Below, one piece after another: positions 30,287 through 43,899 of a DNA stretch of 64,000 bases. Numbering within the stretch: position 1 is the first letter of the stretch; every line of letters starts with the position of its first letter. Origin of the DNA: Urophycis tenuis (taxonomy: Eukaryota > Chordata > Actinopteri > Gadiformes > Phycidae). Made by a program: the position numbers and the translations under genes. The DNA lies in NCBI GenBank assembly GCA_036785325.1, contig JAXIVH010000020.1, positions 6,801,879-6,865,878 on the forward strand, written 5' to 3'. Under the pieces are notes generated by a model. It worked only from the letters and a program-made list of their open reading frames with translations, had not been told where the DNA came from and did no database searches.

Positions 30287-32315
30287 TTTCAGGGATCTTT
30301 GACGTTGATTTGCACTATCTTAACATATATGAAAACTCAATTTTTTTTGGCAAACTTTTAGGGCCTGGTGAAAAATTGTATATTCTAGGAATCACGTTCA
30401 TGTCGCGCACTAGCAAAGCCTCTAGGTGGCGCTGTTTATGTGAACCCTCTGTAACGCCTATAACTTCCGCAAAAATTGGCGCACATTCAAAAACGTTACA
30501 TCTACGGATGCGGGCAGTCATGCTGCACCTCGCTGTGTCAACGAGTTGTATTTCCGCCTGCCTTCCTTTTCGCGCAAAATCGCAAAAACTAAAAAACTGT
30601 TTTTACACCCTCAATCCATCAGGCTTTCTCCGATATGCACGAAACTTGACATGTAGCATGTCCCGACTGAAATATGCAAAAACGCCATATAAAGTATGTT
30701 GAAATTCTCTATAGTCAGCGCGTTACAAAACTTTTAAGATTTGTCAATTTTCTGTAAAAACAGGAAATGGACCATATCTCCACAATGCTATATTCTTTCG
30801 ACACCAAATTTTGGTCGCTACCTCGGAATATGTCCTCCATGCTAGCTACCAAATTTCGAGTCATTGGCACTAGAGGGCGCTCTTTAAAATCAAGAAGTTT
30901 ATACCTCCGTATTGGCAAGTGCTATTAACACAAAACTTGGTAGCCACATACCTCAGGGCTCCCTGAGGCAGGGGTTAAAAGGACACAAAAATTCTGCCAC
31001 GGGATGGCGCTCTAAAATCAGCATAAATCACTGTGCAAACACCATAATAGTTATGAATATGAAATTCACAGGACACGTGTATACCTCTGCCAAAACCTCA
31101 CTTACCAAAAATCGTGCTTGTCGTGGTAATAGCGCCCCCTATAGGCTTTAAAAACGACAGCCCCGACACCACGTTTCACCTACATGTATAAAACTCGGTA
31201 GGCCCGTTAACCAGGCCCAGACCTACAAAAAAGCCTCTTGGACCCATACCCGTTAACCCACCGGAAGTCAGATATTTGCCTTCAAAGTTGCGAATTTTTG
31301 CGATTTTCGCATCCTATTTGAACGAACTCCTCCCAGGGGATTGGCCCGTTGGGCTCCAAAATTTTTGGGTAGATTCAGAACGTGGGACTTACCAAAAGTT
31401 GTGCTATTTGGGACTCTACCTCAAAGGGCGTGGCCACGGCGTTCCGTCAAAATCGGCCATAATCCATTTTTTGCCTTTTTCCAAGACACCGACTTTAACC
31501 GATTTGTTTGAAACTCGGTATGGATGTTACCCTGGCTTAGCTCTACAAAAAAGCCTCTTGGACCGATACAAAAAAACCCACCGGAAGTCAGATATTTCCA
31601 TTTTAATTTTTGCCATTTTCGATTTTCGCGTCCTATTTGAACGAACTCCTCCCAGGGGATTTGTCGCTTGGGCTCCAAATTTTTGGGGTAGATTCAGAAC
31701 ATGATTCTCACCAAAAGTTGTGCTATTTGCGACCCTACCTTAAAGGGCGTGGTCATGGCTTTCCTTCAAAGTCGGCCATATTCAATTATGTCGTTTTTAT
31801 ACCCATGTTTGTGAACGAACTCCTCCCATGGGATTTTTCCGTTCTGCTTCAAAATTGGTCACTGCATTTAAAACGTGGTTCTTAACTAAAGTTGTGCTAT
31901 TTGCGACCCTACCTCAAAGGGCGTGGTCATGGCTTCCCGTCAAAGTCGGCCATATTCAATTATTTCGTCTTTTATACCAATGTTTGTGAACAAATTCCTC
32001 CCAAGCGATTTTTCCGTTCTGCTTCAAAATTGGTCAGTGCATTTGAAACGTGGTTCTTAACTAAAATTGTGCTATTTATGGCTCTACCTCGAAGGGCGTG
32101 GCCAGGGTGTGCAGTCAAAGTCGGCCATACCGCACAGTGCGTGGACAGCCACAAACGAGAACCTGTAACGCCATCCTTGAGCAAACGACGACCTGTCACG
32201 ACTTCATCCATGTGAACGACGAACTGTCACGACGCCATCCACGTGCCGACGAGTCAATTTTTACGGCGAGGTCCCCCCAAATGTCCCGCGGGACATTAAC
32301 CCAATTTAGATATAT
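30287..32315 (+). repeat. Satellite unit 5
   Basis: Complete unit with palindromic terminus at 32280-32297 and a TCTA run behind. Confidence 0.9.
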
Positions 32316-32607
<292 letters not shown>

Positions 32608-32613
32608 ATTATT

Positions 32614-32647
32614 AGGGACCGAGCCTGTGAAACAGGACGAGGTCCCT
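32614..32647. repeat. Hairpin module, one copy
   Basis: AGGGACC/GGTCCCT hairpin before unit 6, followed by ATTGTTTTTGTTATTTGG. Confidence 0.9.
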
Positions 32648-32662
32648 ATTGTTTTTGTTATT

Positions 32663-34686
32663 TGGGGATCTTTGACGTTGATTTTAACCCCCTGAACATA
32701 TACGAAAACTCAATTTTTTTTTGCAAAGTTATCAGGCCTGGTGAAAAATTATATATTCTTTGCGACACGTTAATGTCTCACCTATAGGTGGCGCTATTTA
32801 AAAAAAAACACCGTAATGCTAATAACTCCTGCATACTTTGTCGCACACTCAAAATGTTTATATCCACACATGCGGGCAATCATGCTGCACCTCCTGATGT
32901 AGGCCACGCCCATTTCCGCCATGACTTTTTTTTGGCTACAACGCAAAAACCAAAAAATTGTGTCCTAGACATCTATTGCATGTGGCTTTCACCGATTTGC
33001 ACGAAACTCCACAAGTAGCATCTACATTCTGTATCATTAAAAAAAGTAATCAGAAGTTTATTAAAATTCCCGGAGATAAGCGTGTTATAGTGCTTTATAT
33101 ATTTTTATAGATGTCTACATTTTACGTAAAAAAAGTAAGTGGACCATTTCTCCACATTGCTATGTCCGTTCGACACCAAACTTGGAGCCCTACTTCTGTG
33201 TACCTCTTTGATGCATCCCACAAAATTTGAGGTCATTGCCACCAGGTGGCGCTCTTTAAAATCAAGAAGTTTATATCTCAACATTGGCAAAGGAGATTTA
33301 AATGAAACTTGGTGTGCTGCTAGCCTATGCCGCCCTGAGGCTTCTGTCAAAAGGGGGAAAAAATACAGCCATTGGATGGCGCTCTAAAAGCAGCGTAAAT
33401 CACTGTGCAAACACCATAATAGTTATGAATATGAAATTCACAGGACACATGTACACCTCTGCCAAAACCTCACATACCAAAAATCGTGCTTGTCGTGGTA
33501 ATAGCGCCCCCTACAGGCTTTAAAAACGACAGCCCCGACACCACGTTTCACTTACATGTATGAAACTCGGTAGGCCCATTGAACCGGCCCAGACCTACAA
33601 AAAAGCCTCTTGGACTCATACCCGATAACCCACCGGAAGTCAGATATTTGCCTTCAAAGTTGCGAAATTTTGCGATTTTTGCATCCTATTTGAACGAACT
33701 CCTCCCAGGGGATTAGCCGGTTGGGCTTCAAAATTTTTTTGTAGGTTCAGAATGTGGGACTTGACAAAAGTTGTGCTATTTGGGACTCTACCTCAAAGGG
33801 CGTGGCCACGGCGTTCCGTCAAAATCGGCCATAATCCATTTTTTGCCTTTTTCCAAGACACCGACTTTAACCGATATGTTTGAAACTCGGTATGGATGTT
33901 ACCCTGCCCTAGCCCTACAAAAAAGCCTCTTGGACCGATACAAAAAAACCCACCGGAAGTCAGATATTTCCATTTGAATTTTTGCCATTTTCGATTTTCG
34001 CGTCCTATTTGAACGAACTCCTCCCAGGGGATTTGTCGCTTGGGCTCCAAATTTTTGGGGTAGATTCAGAACATGATTCTCACCAAAAGTTGTGCTATTT
34101 GCGACCCTACCTCAAAGGGCGTGGTCATGGCTTTCCTTCAAAGTCGGCCATATTCAATTATGTCGTTTTTATACCCATGTTTGTGAACGAACTCCTCCCA
34201 TGGAATTTTTCCGTTCTGCTTCAAAATTGGTCAGTGCATTTAAAACGTGGTTCTTAACTAAAGTTGTGCTATTTGCGATCCTACCTCAAAGGGCGTGGTC
34301 ATGGCTTCCCGTCAAAGTCGGCCATATTCAATTATTTCGTCTTTTATACCCATGTTTGTGAACAAATTCCTCCCAAGCGATTTTTCCGTTCTGCTTCAAA
34401 ATTGGTCAGTGCATTTGAAACGTGGTTCTTAACTAAAGTTGTGCTATTTATGGCTCTACCTCGAAGGGCGTGGCCAGGGTGTGCAGTCAAAGTCGGCCAT
34501 ACCGCACAGTACGTGGACAGCCACAAACGAGAACCTGTCACGCCATCCTTGAGCAAACGACGACCTGTCACGACTTCATCCATGTGAACGACAAACTGTC
34601 ACGACGCCATCCACGTGCCGACGAGTCAATTTTTACGGCGAGGTCCCCCCAAATGTCCCGCGGGACATTAACCCAATTTAGATATA
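32663..34686 (+). repeat. Satellite unit 6, second start class
   Basis: Begins GGATCTTTGACGTTGATTTT, AACCCCCTGAAC. Its first half differs from units 1-5 (CACCTATAGGTGGCGCTA; CCACGCCCATTTCCGCC) while the second half is shared, which points to recombination between subfamilies. Confidence 0.88.
33239..33253 (+). promoter_or_regulatory. CTCF-like motif, strongest match
   Basis: CCACCAGGTGGCGCT fits the CTCF core consensus closely. The same site occurs in the other units of this class near 37845, 50817 and 52908. Confidence 0.5.
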
Positions 34687-34705
34687 CCAATCAATCAATC
34701 AATCA

Positions 34706-34755
<50 letters not shown>

Positions 34756-34758
34756 ATT

Positions 34759-34847
34759 AGGGACCGAGCCTGTGAAACAGGACGAGGTCCCTTTTGAAAT
34801 TGGTCCGTTTATTAGGGACCGAGCCTGTGAAACAGGACGAGGTCCCT
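34759..34847. repeat. Hairpin module, two copies
   Basis: Copies at 34759 and 34814 after a TCTA run (34706-34753). Confidence 0.9.
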
Positions 34848-34868
34848 TTTGAAATTCTTATTATTATT

Positions 34869-37080
34869 TCAGGGATCTTTGACGTTGATTTTAACCCCCT
34901 GAACATATACGAAAACTCAATTTTTTTTGGCAAAGTTTTCAGACCTGGTGAAAAATTATATATTTTTTGCGTCACGTTCATGTCACACACTGGAAAGACC
35001 TCTAGGTGGCGCTGTTTATGCGCAACCTCTCTAACGCCTATAACTTCCGCATAGTTTGTCGCACATTAAAAATCTTTATATCGCCGCATGCGGGCAATCA
35101 TGCTGCACCTCCTGATGTAGGCCACGCCCACTTCCGCCTGACTTTTTTTTTTGCTACAACGCAAAAATGCAAAAAAAGTGCTGCAACGACTTCAAAGTAT
35201 AGGGATTTCTCCGATTGACACGAAACTCGACATGAAGCATCCCCAGACTGATCGATGACAAATTGTCATGTGAAGTATGTTGAAATTCTTTATACTAAGC
35301 GCATAATAAAAATTTTTAGATGTGTCAATTTTACGTAAAAAAAGGAAGTGGACCATATCTCAACAATGCTATGTCCCTTCAACACCAAACTTTAGTCGCT
35401 ACTTCGGCATATGTCCCTTATGCATGGTACAAAATTTCTGCTCATTTCCTCTAGAGGGCGCTCTTTAAAATCAAGAAGTTTATTCCTCCATATTGGCAAG
35501 TGCGATTAACACAAAACTTGGTATGCATATACGACATGCCTCCTTGAGGCAGGGGTCAAAGGGACAAAAAAATTCATCCACGGGATGGCGCTCTAAAATC
35601 AGCGTAAATCACTGTGCAAACACCGTAATAGCTATGAATATGAAATTCACTGGACACATGTAAAGTGCTGCCAAAAGCTCATATACCAAAAATCGTGCTT
35701 GTCGTGGTAATAGCGCCCCCTACAGGCTTTAAAAACAACAGCCCCGACACTACGTTTCACCTACATGGATGAAACTCGGTAGGCACGTTATACAGTCCCA
35801 GACCTACAAAAAAGCCTCTTGGACCCATACCCCTTAAACCACCGGAAGTCAGATATTTGCATTTAAATTTTGCAATTTTCGCGTTGTATTTGAACGAACT
35901 CCTCCCAGGGGATTTGTCGATTGGACTTCAAATTGTTTGTGTAGGTTCCCAACATGGAACTTGGGAAAAGTTGTGCTATTTGGGACTCTACCTCAAAGGG
36001 CGTGGCCACGGCGTACCGTCAAAGTCGGCCGTAATCAATTTTTTCACTTTTTCCAAGACACCGACTTTAACCGATATGTTTGAAACTCGGTATGGATGTT
36101 AACCTGGCCTAGCCCTACAAAAAAGCCTATTGGACCCATGCCAAAAAACCCACCGGAAGTCAGATATTTCCGTTTAAATTTTTGCCATTTTCGATTTTCG
36201 CCTCCTATTTGAACGAACTCCTCCCAGGGGATTTGTCGCTTGGGCTCCAAATTTTTGGGGTAGATTCAGAACATGATTCTCACCAAAAGTTGTGCTATTT
36301 GCGACTCTACCTCAAAGGGCGTGGTCATGGCGTGCCGTCAAAGTCGGACCATATTCAATTTTGGTTAGGGTTAGGGTTAGGGTTAGGGTTAGGGTTTTAT
36401 ATCACTGTGCAAACACCGTAATAGGTATGAAAATGAAATTCACAGGACACATGTATACCTCTGCCATAACCTCACATACCAAAAATCGTGCTTGTCCTGG
36501 TAGTAGCGCCCCCTACAGGCTTTAAAAACGACAGCCCCGACACCACGTTTCACTGACATGTATGAAACTCGGTGTGGAGGTTAACCCGGTCCAGACCTAC
36601 AAAAAAGCCTCTTGGACCATGACCCCTCAACTCACCGGAAGTCAGATATTTGCCTTCAAAGTTGCGAAATTCTGCGATTTTCGCATCCTATTTGAACGAA
36701 CTCCTCCCAAGGCAATTATCCGTTCTGCTTGAAAATTGGTCAGTACAGCTATAACGTGGTTGTTAACCAAAGTTGTGCTATTTGCGACTCTACGTCGAAG
36801 GGCGTGGCCAGGGCGTGCCGTCAAATTCGGCCATACCGCACAGTGCGTTGACAGCCACAAACGACAACCTGTCACGACGCCATCCAAGTGCAAACGGCAA
36901 CCTGTCACGACACCTTCCACGTGAACGACGACCTATCACGACACTGTCCACGTGAACGACGACCTGTCACGACACCATACATGTGCAAACGCCAACCTGT
37001 CAGGACGCCATCCACGTGCCGACGAGTCAATTTTTACGGCGAGGTCCCGCACAATGTCCCGCGGGGCATTAACCCTAGTT
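34869..37080 (+). repeat. Satellite unit 7, with telomere-like insert
   Basis: It contains the CACTGTGCAAACACCGTAAT segment twice (about 35608 and 36402), the second joined behind a TTAGGG run, so it is a fusion of two partial units. Ends with the AACCCTAGTT class of terminus. Confidence 0.88.
36363..36396 (+). repeat. Short TTAGGG run in unit 7
   Basis: Five exact TTAGGG copies between TTCAATTTTGG and TTTTATATCACTGTGC. Confidence 0.95.
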
Positions 37081-37238
37081 AGGGACCGAGCCTGTGAAAC
37101 AGGACGAGGTCCCTTTTGAAATTGATTCGTTTATTTGTTATTATTATTAGGGACCGAGCCTGTGAAACAGGACCGAGGTCCCTATTGTTTTTGATGTGTT
37201 TTTAGGGACCGAGCCTGTGAAACAGGACCGAGGTCCCT
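37081..37238. repeat. Hairpin module, three copies
   Basis: Copies at 37081, 37149 and 37204. The last two have an extra C (GGACCGAGG), making the arms a better palindrome. Confidence 0.9.
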
Positions 37239-37266
37239 ATTGTATTTGATGTGTTTTTTCTTATTT

Positions 37267-39613
37267 CAGGGATCTTTGACGTTGATTTTAACCCCCTGAA
37301 CATATACGAAAACTCAATTTTTTTTGGCAAACTTATCAGACCTGGTGAAAAATTATATATTCTATGCGACACGTTAATGTCTCACCTATAGGTGGCGCTA
37401 TTTTAAAAAAAACACCGTAATGCTAATAACTCCTGCATACTTTGTCGCACACTCAAAATGTTTATATCCACACATGCGGGCAAACATGCTGCACCTCCTG
37501 ATGTAGGCCACGCCCATTTCCGCCATGACTTTTTTTTGGCTACAACGCAAAAACTCAAAAAAGTGCGTCCTAGACATCTATTGCATGTGGCTTTCACCGA
37601 TTTGCACGAAACTCCACATGTAGCATCTACATTCTGTATCATGAAAAAAACTAATTGGAAGTTTATTGAAATTCCCGAAGATAAGCGTGTTATAGTGCTT
37701 TATATATTTTTTTAGATGTCTACATTTTACGTAAAAAAAGTAAGTGGACCATTTCTCCACATTGCTATGTCCGTTCGACACCAAACTTGGAGCCCTACTT
37801 CTGTGTACCTCCTTTATGCATCTCACAAAATTTGTGGTCATTTCCACCAGGTGGCGCTCATTAAAATCAAGAAGTTTATATCTCAACATTGGCAATGGAT
37901 ATTTGAATGAAACTTGGTAGGCTGCTAGCCCATGGCGCCCTGAGGAGCGGTTCAAAAGGGGGAAAAAATTCTACCAGTGGATGGCGCTCTAAAAGCAGTG
38001 TAAATCACTGTGCAAACACCGTAATAGTTATGAATATGAAATTCACTGGACACGTGTATAGTGCTGCCCAAAGCTCACATACCAAAAATCGTGCTTGTGG
38101 TGGTAGTAGCGCCCCCTACAGGCTTTAAAAACAACAGCCCCGACACCACGTTTCACCTACATGTATGAAACTCGGTAGGCCCGTTACACAGGCCCAGACC
38201 TACAAAAAACCCTCTTGGACCCATACCCCTTAACCCACCGGAAGTTAGATATTTGCATTTAAAATGTGCAATTTTCGCGTTGTATTTGAACGAACTCCTC
38301 CCAGGGGATTTGTCCCTTGGGTTCCAAATTTTTTGAGTAGATTCAAAACATGGTTCTAACCAAAAGTTGTGCTATTTGGGACTCTACCTCAAAGGGCGTG
38401 GCCACGGCGTACCGTCAAAGTCGGCCGTAATCAATTTTTTCACTTTTTCCAAGACACCGACTTTAACCGATATGTTTGAAACTCGGTATGGATGTTAACC
38501 TGGCCTAGCCCTACAAAAAAGCCTATTGGACCCATGCCAAAAAACCCACCGGAAGTCAGATATTTCCGTTTTAATTTTTGCCATTTTCGATTTTCGCCTC
38601 CTATTTGAACGAACTCCTCCCAGGGGATTTGTCCCTTGGGCTCCAAATTTTTGGGGTAGATTCAGAACATGATTCTCACCAAAAGTTGTGCTATTTGCGA
38701 CCCTACCTCAAAGGGCGTGGTCATGGCGTGCCGTCAAAGTCGGGCCATATTCAATTTTGGTTAGGGTTAGGGTTAGGGTTAGGGTTAGGGTTAGGGTTAA
38801 GGTTTTATATCACTGTGCAAACACCGTAATAGGTATGAACATGAAATTCACAGGACACATGTATAGCTCTGCCATAACCTCACATACCAAAAATCGTGCT
38901 TGTCCTGGTAGTAGCGCCCCCTACAGGCTTTAAAAACGACAGCCCCGACACCACGTTTCACTGACATGTATGAAACTCGGTGTGGAGGTTAACCCGGTCC
39001 AGACCTACAAAAAAGCCTCTTGGACCATGACCCCTCAACTCACCGGAAGTCAGATATTTGCCTTCAAAGTTGCGAAATTCTGCGATTTTCGCATCCTATT
39101 TGAACGAACTCCTCCCAAGGCAATTATCCGTTCTGCTTGAAAATTGGTCAGTACAGCTATAACGTGGTTGTTAACCAAAGTTGTGCTATTTGCGACTCTA
39201 CGTCGAAGGGCGTGGCCAGGGCGTGCCGTCAAATTCGGCCATACCGCACAGTGCGTTGACAGCCACAAACGACAACCTGTCACGACGCCATCCAAGTGCA
39301 AACGGCAACCTGTCACGACACCTTCCACTTGAACGACGACCTATCACGACACTGTCCACGTGAACGACGACCTGTCACGACACCATACATGTGCAAACGC
39401 CAACCTGTCAGGACACCATCCACGTGAACGACAACCTTTCACGACACCATCCAAGTGCAAACGCCGACCTGTCAGGACGCCATCCACGTGAACACAACCT
39501 GTCACGACACCATCCAAGTGCAAACGCCAACCTGTCAGGACGCCATCCACGTGCCGACGAGTTGCTTTACGGCGAGGTCCCGCCCAATGTCCCGCGGGGC
39601 ATTAACCCTAGTT
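37267..39613 (+). repeat. Satellite unit 8, with telomere-like insert
   Basis: Second start class (AACCCCCTGAAC). Its second half with the TTAGGG run is nearly the same as that of unit 15. Terminus class AACCCTAGTT. Confidence 0.88.
38759..38804 (+). repeat. Short TTAGGG run in unit 8
   Basis: Six exact TTAGGG copies plus one TTAAGG, in the same flanks as 36363-36396. Confidence 0.95.
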
Positions 39614-39632
39614 TCTTCTTCTTATTATTATT

Positions 39633-41716
39633 TCAGGGATCTTTGACGTTGATTTGCACTATCTGAACATATACGAAAACTCAATTTTTTTTGGCAAACT
39701 TGTCGGGCCTGGTGAAAAATTATATATTCTAGGCGTCACGTTCATGTTGCACACTAGGAAACCCTCTAGGTGGCGCTGTTTATGAGCAATCTTTGCAACG
39801 CCTATAACTTCCGCATACTATGTCGCACATTCAAAATCTTTACATCTACGCATGCGGGCAATGATGCTGCACCTCCTGATGTCGGCCACGCCCACTTCCG
39901 CCTGCCTTTTTTTTTTGCTACAACACAAAAATGCTAACAAAGTGCTGCAACGGGCTCAAAACATAGGACTTTGCCCGATTCGCATGAAACTCGACATGTA
40001 GCATCCACAGACTGAACGAATACAATTTGTCATGTGAAGTATGTTGAAATTATTTATATGAAGCGCGTCATAGCAATTTTTAGATGTATCAATTTTACGT
40101 CAAAAAAGGAAGTGGACCAGACCTCAACAATGCTATGTCCGTTAAACACCAAACTTTAGGCCCTACTTCGGTATATGTCTCTCATGCATCCTACAAAATT
40201 TCTGCTCATTGCCACTATGTGGCGCTCTTTAAAATCAAGAAGTTTATAACTCCATATTGGCAAGTTATATTAACACAAAACTTGGTTGGCACATACCTCA
40301 GGGGTCCATGAGGCAGGGCTTAAAAGGACAAAAAAATTCTGCCACGGGATGGCGCTCTAAAAGCAGCGTAAATCACTGTGCAAACACCATAATAGTTATG
40401 AATATGAAATTCACAGGACACGTGTATACCTCTGCCAAAACCTCACATACCAAAAAACGTGCTTTTCGTGGTAGTAGCGCCCCCTACAGGCTTTAAAAAC
40501 TACAGCCCCAACACCACGTGTCACTTACATGTATGAAACTCGGTAGGCACGTTGAACAGCACCAGCCCTACAAAAAAGCCTCTTGGACCCATACCCCTTA
40601 ACCCACCGGAAGTCAGATATTTGCCTTCAAAGTTGCGAAATTTTGCGATTTTCGCATCTTATTTGAACGAACTCCTCCCAGGGGATTTGTCGCTTGGGCT
40701 CCAAATTTTTTGAGTAGATTCAAAAGATGGTTCTTACCAAAAGTTGTGCTATTTGGGACTCTACGTCAAAGGGCGTGGCCACGGCGTTCCGTCAAAATCG
40801 GCCATAATCAATTTTTTGGCTTTTTCCGCGACACCGACTTTAACCGATATGTTTGAAACTCGGTATGGATGTTAACCTGCCCTAGCCCTACAAAAAAGCC
40901 TCTTGGACCCATGCCAAAAAACCCACCGGAAGTCAGATATTTCCGTTTTAATTTTTGCCATTTACGATTTTCGCGTCCTATTTGAACGAACTCCTCCCAG
41001 GGGATTTGTCGCTTGGGCTCCAAATTTTTGAGGTAGATTCAGAAGATGGTTCTCACCAAAAGTTGTGCTATTTGCGACTCTACGTCGAAGGGCGTGGCCA
41101 GGGCGTGCCTTCAAAGTCGGCAATATTCAAATTTTGTCGTTTTTATACCCATGTTTGTGAACGAACTCCTCCCAAGGCAATTGTCTGTTCTGCTTAAAAA
41201 TTTGTCAGTACAGCTAAAACGTGGTTCTTAACCAAAGTTGTGCTATTTGCGACTCTACCTCGAAGGGCGTGGCCAGGGCGTGCCGTCAAAGTCGGCCATA
41301 TTCAATTATGTCGTCTTTTATACCCATGTTTGTGAACGAACTCCTCCCAAGGGATTTATCTGTTCTGCTTCAAAATTGGTCAGTACAGCTAAAACGTGGT
41401 TCTTAACCAAACTTGTGCTATTTGCGACTCTACCTCGAAGGGCGTGGCCAGGGCGTGCCGTCAAAGTCGGCCATACCGCACAGTGCGTGGACAGTCGCAA
41501 ACGAGAACCTGTCACGACGCCATCCATGTGCAAACGGCAACCAGTCACGATACCGTCCACGTGAACGACGACCTATCACGACACCGTCCACGTGAACGAC
41601 GACCTGTCACGACTTCATCCACGTGAACGACGACCTGTAAGGACGCCATCCACGTGCCGACGAGTCGCTTGACGGCGAGGTCCCGCCCAATGTCCCGCGG
41701 GGCATTAACCCTAGTT
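39633..41716 (+). repeat. Satellite unit 9
   Basis: Full unit, terminus class AACCCTAGTT. Extra sub-repeat copy beginning GAACTCCTCCCAAGG. Confidence 0.88.
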
Positions 41717-41741
41717 ATTATTATTATTATTATTATTATTT

Positions 41742-43700
41742 CAGGGATCTTTGACGTTGATTTGCGCTATCTGAACATATATGAAAACTCAATTTTTTTT
41801 GGCAAAGTTGTCAGGCCTGGTGAAAAATTGTATATTCTAGGCATCACGTTCATGTCGCACACTAGGAAAGCCTCTAGGTGGCGCTGTTTATGAGCAATGT
41901 CTGTAACGCCTATAACTTCCGCAAAATTTGGCGCACATTCACAAACATTACATCTACGGATGCGGGCAATCGTGCTGCACCTCGCTGTGTCAACGAGTTG
42001 TATTTCCGCCTGCCTTCATTTTCGCGCAAAATCGCAAAAACTAAAATACAGTTTTTACAGCCTCAATCCATCAGGCTTTCTCCGATATGCACCAAACTTG
42101 ACATGTAGCATGTCGCGACTGAAATATGCAAAAACGCCATATAAAGTATGTTGAAATTATCTATAGTCAGCGCGTTACAAAACTTTTAAGATTTGTCAAT
42201 TTTCTGTAAAAACACGAAATGGACCATATCTCCACAATGCTAGATTCTTTCGACACCAAATTTTGGTCCCTACCTCGGAATATGTCCTTCATGCTAGCTA
42301 CCAAATTTCGAGTCATTGCCACTAGAGGGCGCTCTTTAAAATCAAGAAGTTTATACCTCCATATTGGCAAGTGCTATTAACACAAAACTTGGTAGGCACA
42401 TACCTCAGGGCTCTTTGAGGCAGGGGTTAAAAGGACACAAAAATTCTGCCACGGGATGGCGCTCTAAAAGCAGCATAAATCACTGTGCAAACACCGTAAT
42501 AGCTATGAATATGAAATTCACTGGACACGTGTATACCTCTGCCAAAACCTCACATACCAAAAATCGTGGTTGTCGTGGTAGTTGCGCCCCCTAGAGGCTT
42601 TAAAAACGACAGCCCCGACACCACGTTTCACTTACATGTATAAAACTCGGTAAGCCCGTTAAGCAGGCCCAGACCTACAAAAAAGCCTCTTGGACCCATA
42701 CCCGATAACCCACCGGAAGTCAGATATTTGCCTTCAAAGTTGCGAATTTTTGCGATTTTCGCATCCTATTTGAATGAACTCCTCCCAGGGGATTGATCGG
42801 TTGGGCTTCAAAATTTTTGTGTAGGTTCAGAACGTGGAACTTGACAAAAGTTGTGCTATTTGGGACTCTACCTCAAAGGGCGTGGCCACGGCGTTCCGTC
42901 AAAATCGGCCATAATCCATTTTTTTGCCTTTTTCCAAGACACCGACTTTAACCGATATGTTTGAAACTCGGTAGGGATGTTACCCTGGCCTAGCCCTACA
43001 AAAAAGCCTCTTGGACCCATGCCATAAAACCCACCGAAAGTCAGATATTTTCGTTTCAATTTTTGCCATTTTCGATTTTCGCGTCCTATTTGAACGAACT
43101 CCTCCCAGGGGATTTGTCGCTTGGGCTCCACATTTTTTGGGTGGATTCAGAACATGATTCTCACCAAAAGTTGTGCTATTTGCGACCCTACCTCAAAGGG
43201 CGTGGCCACGGCGTACCGTCAAAGTCGGCCATAATCAATTTTTTCACTTTTTCCACGACACCGAGTTTCACCGATATGTATAAAACTCGGTGGGCTTGTT
43301 GATCAGGCCTAGCCCTACAAAAAAGCCTCTTGGACCCATGCCAAAAAACCCACCGGAAGTCAGATATTTTCATTTTAATTTTTGCCATTTTCGATTTTCG
43401 CGTCCTATTTGAACGAACTCCTCCCATGGGATTTGTCGCGTGGTCTCCAAATTTTTTGGGTAGATTCCTTGTGCAAAAGACAACCTGTCACCAGACCATC
43501 TACCTGAACGACGACCTGTCACGACACCATCAACTCGAACGACGACCTGTCACGACTTCATCCACGTGAACGACGAACTGTCACGACTTCGTCCACGTGA
43601 ACGACGAACTGTCACGACGCCATCCACGTGCCGACGAGTCAATTTTTACGGCGAGGTCCCCCCAAATGTCCCGCGGGACATTAACCCAATTTAGATATAT
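41742..43700 (+). repeat. Satellite unit 10
   Basis: Full unit, first start class, GATATATC terminus; end almost the same as that of unit 3. Confidence 0.88.
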
Positions 43701-43718
43701 CAATCCATCCATCCATCC

Positions 43719-43757
<39 letters not shown>
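43700..43757. repeat. TCCA/TCTA microsatellite
   Basis: Short run after unit 10. Confidence 0.93.
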
Positions 43758-43760
<3 letters not shown>

Positions 43761-43769
43761 ATTCTTATT

Positions 43770-43862
43770 AGGGACCGAGCCTGTGAAACAGGACGAGGTC
43801 CCTATTGTAATTGGTTCGTTTGTTATTAGGGACCGAGCCTGTGAAACAGGACCGAGGTCCCT
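43770..43862. repeat. Hairpin module, two copies
   Basis: Copies at 43770 and 43828, the second with the extra C. Confidence 0.9.
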
Positions 43863-43899
43863 ATTGTTTTTGATGTGTTTTTTCTTCTTATTATTATTT

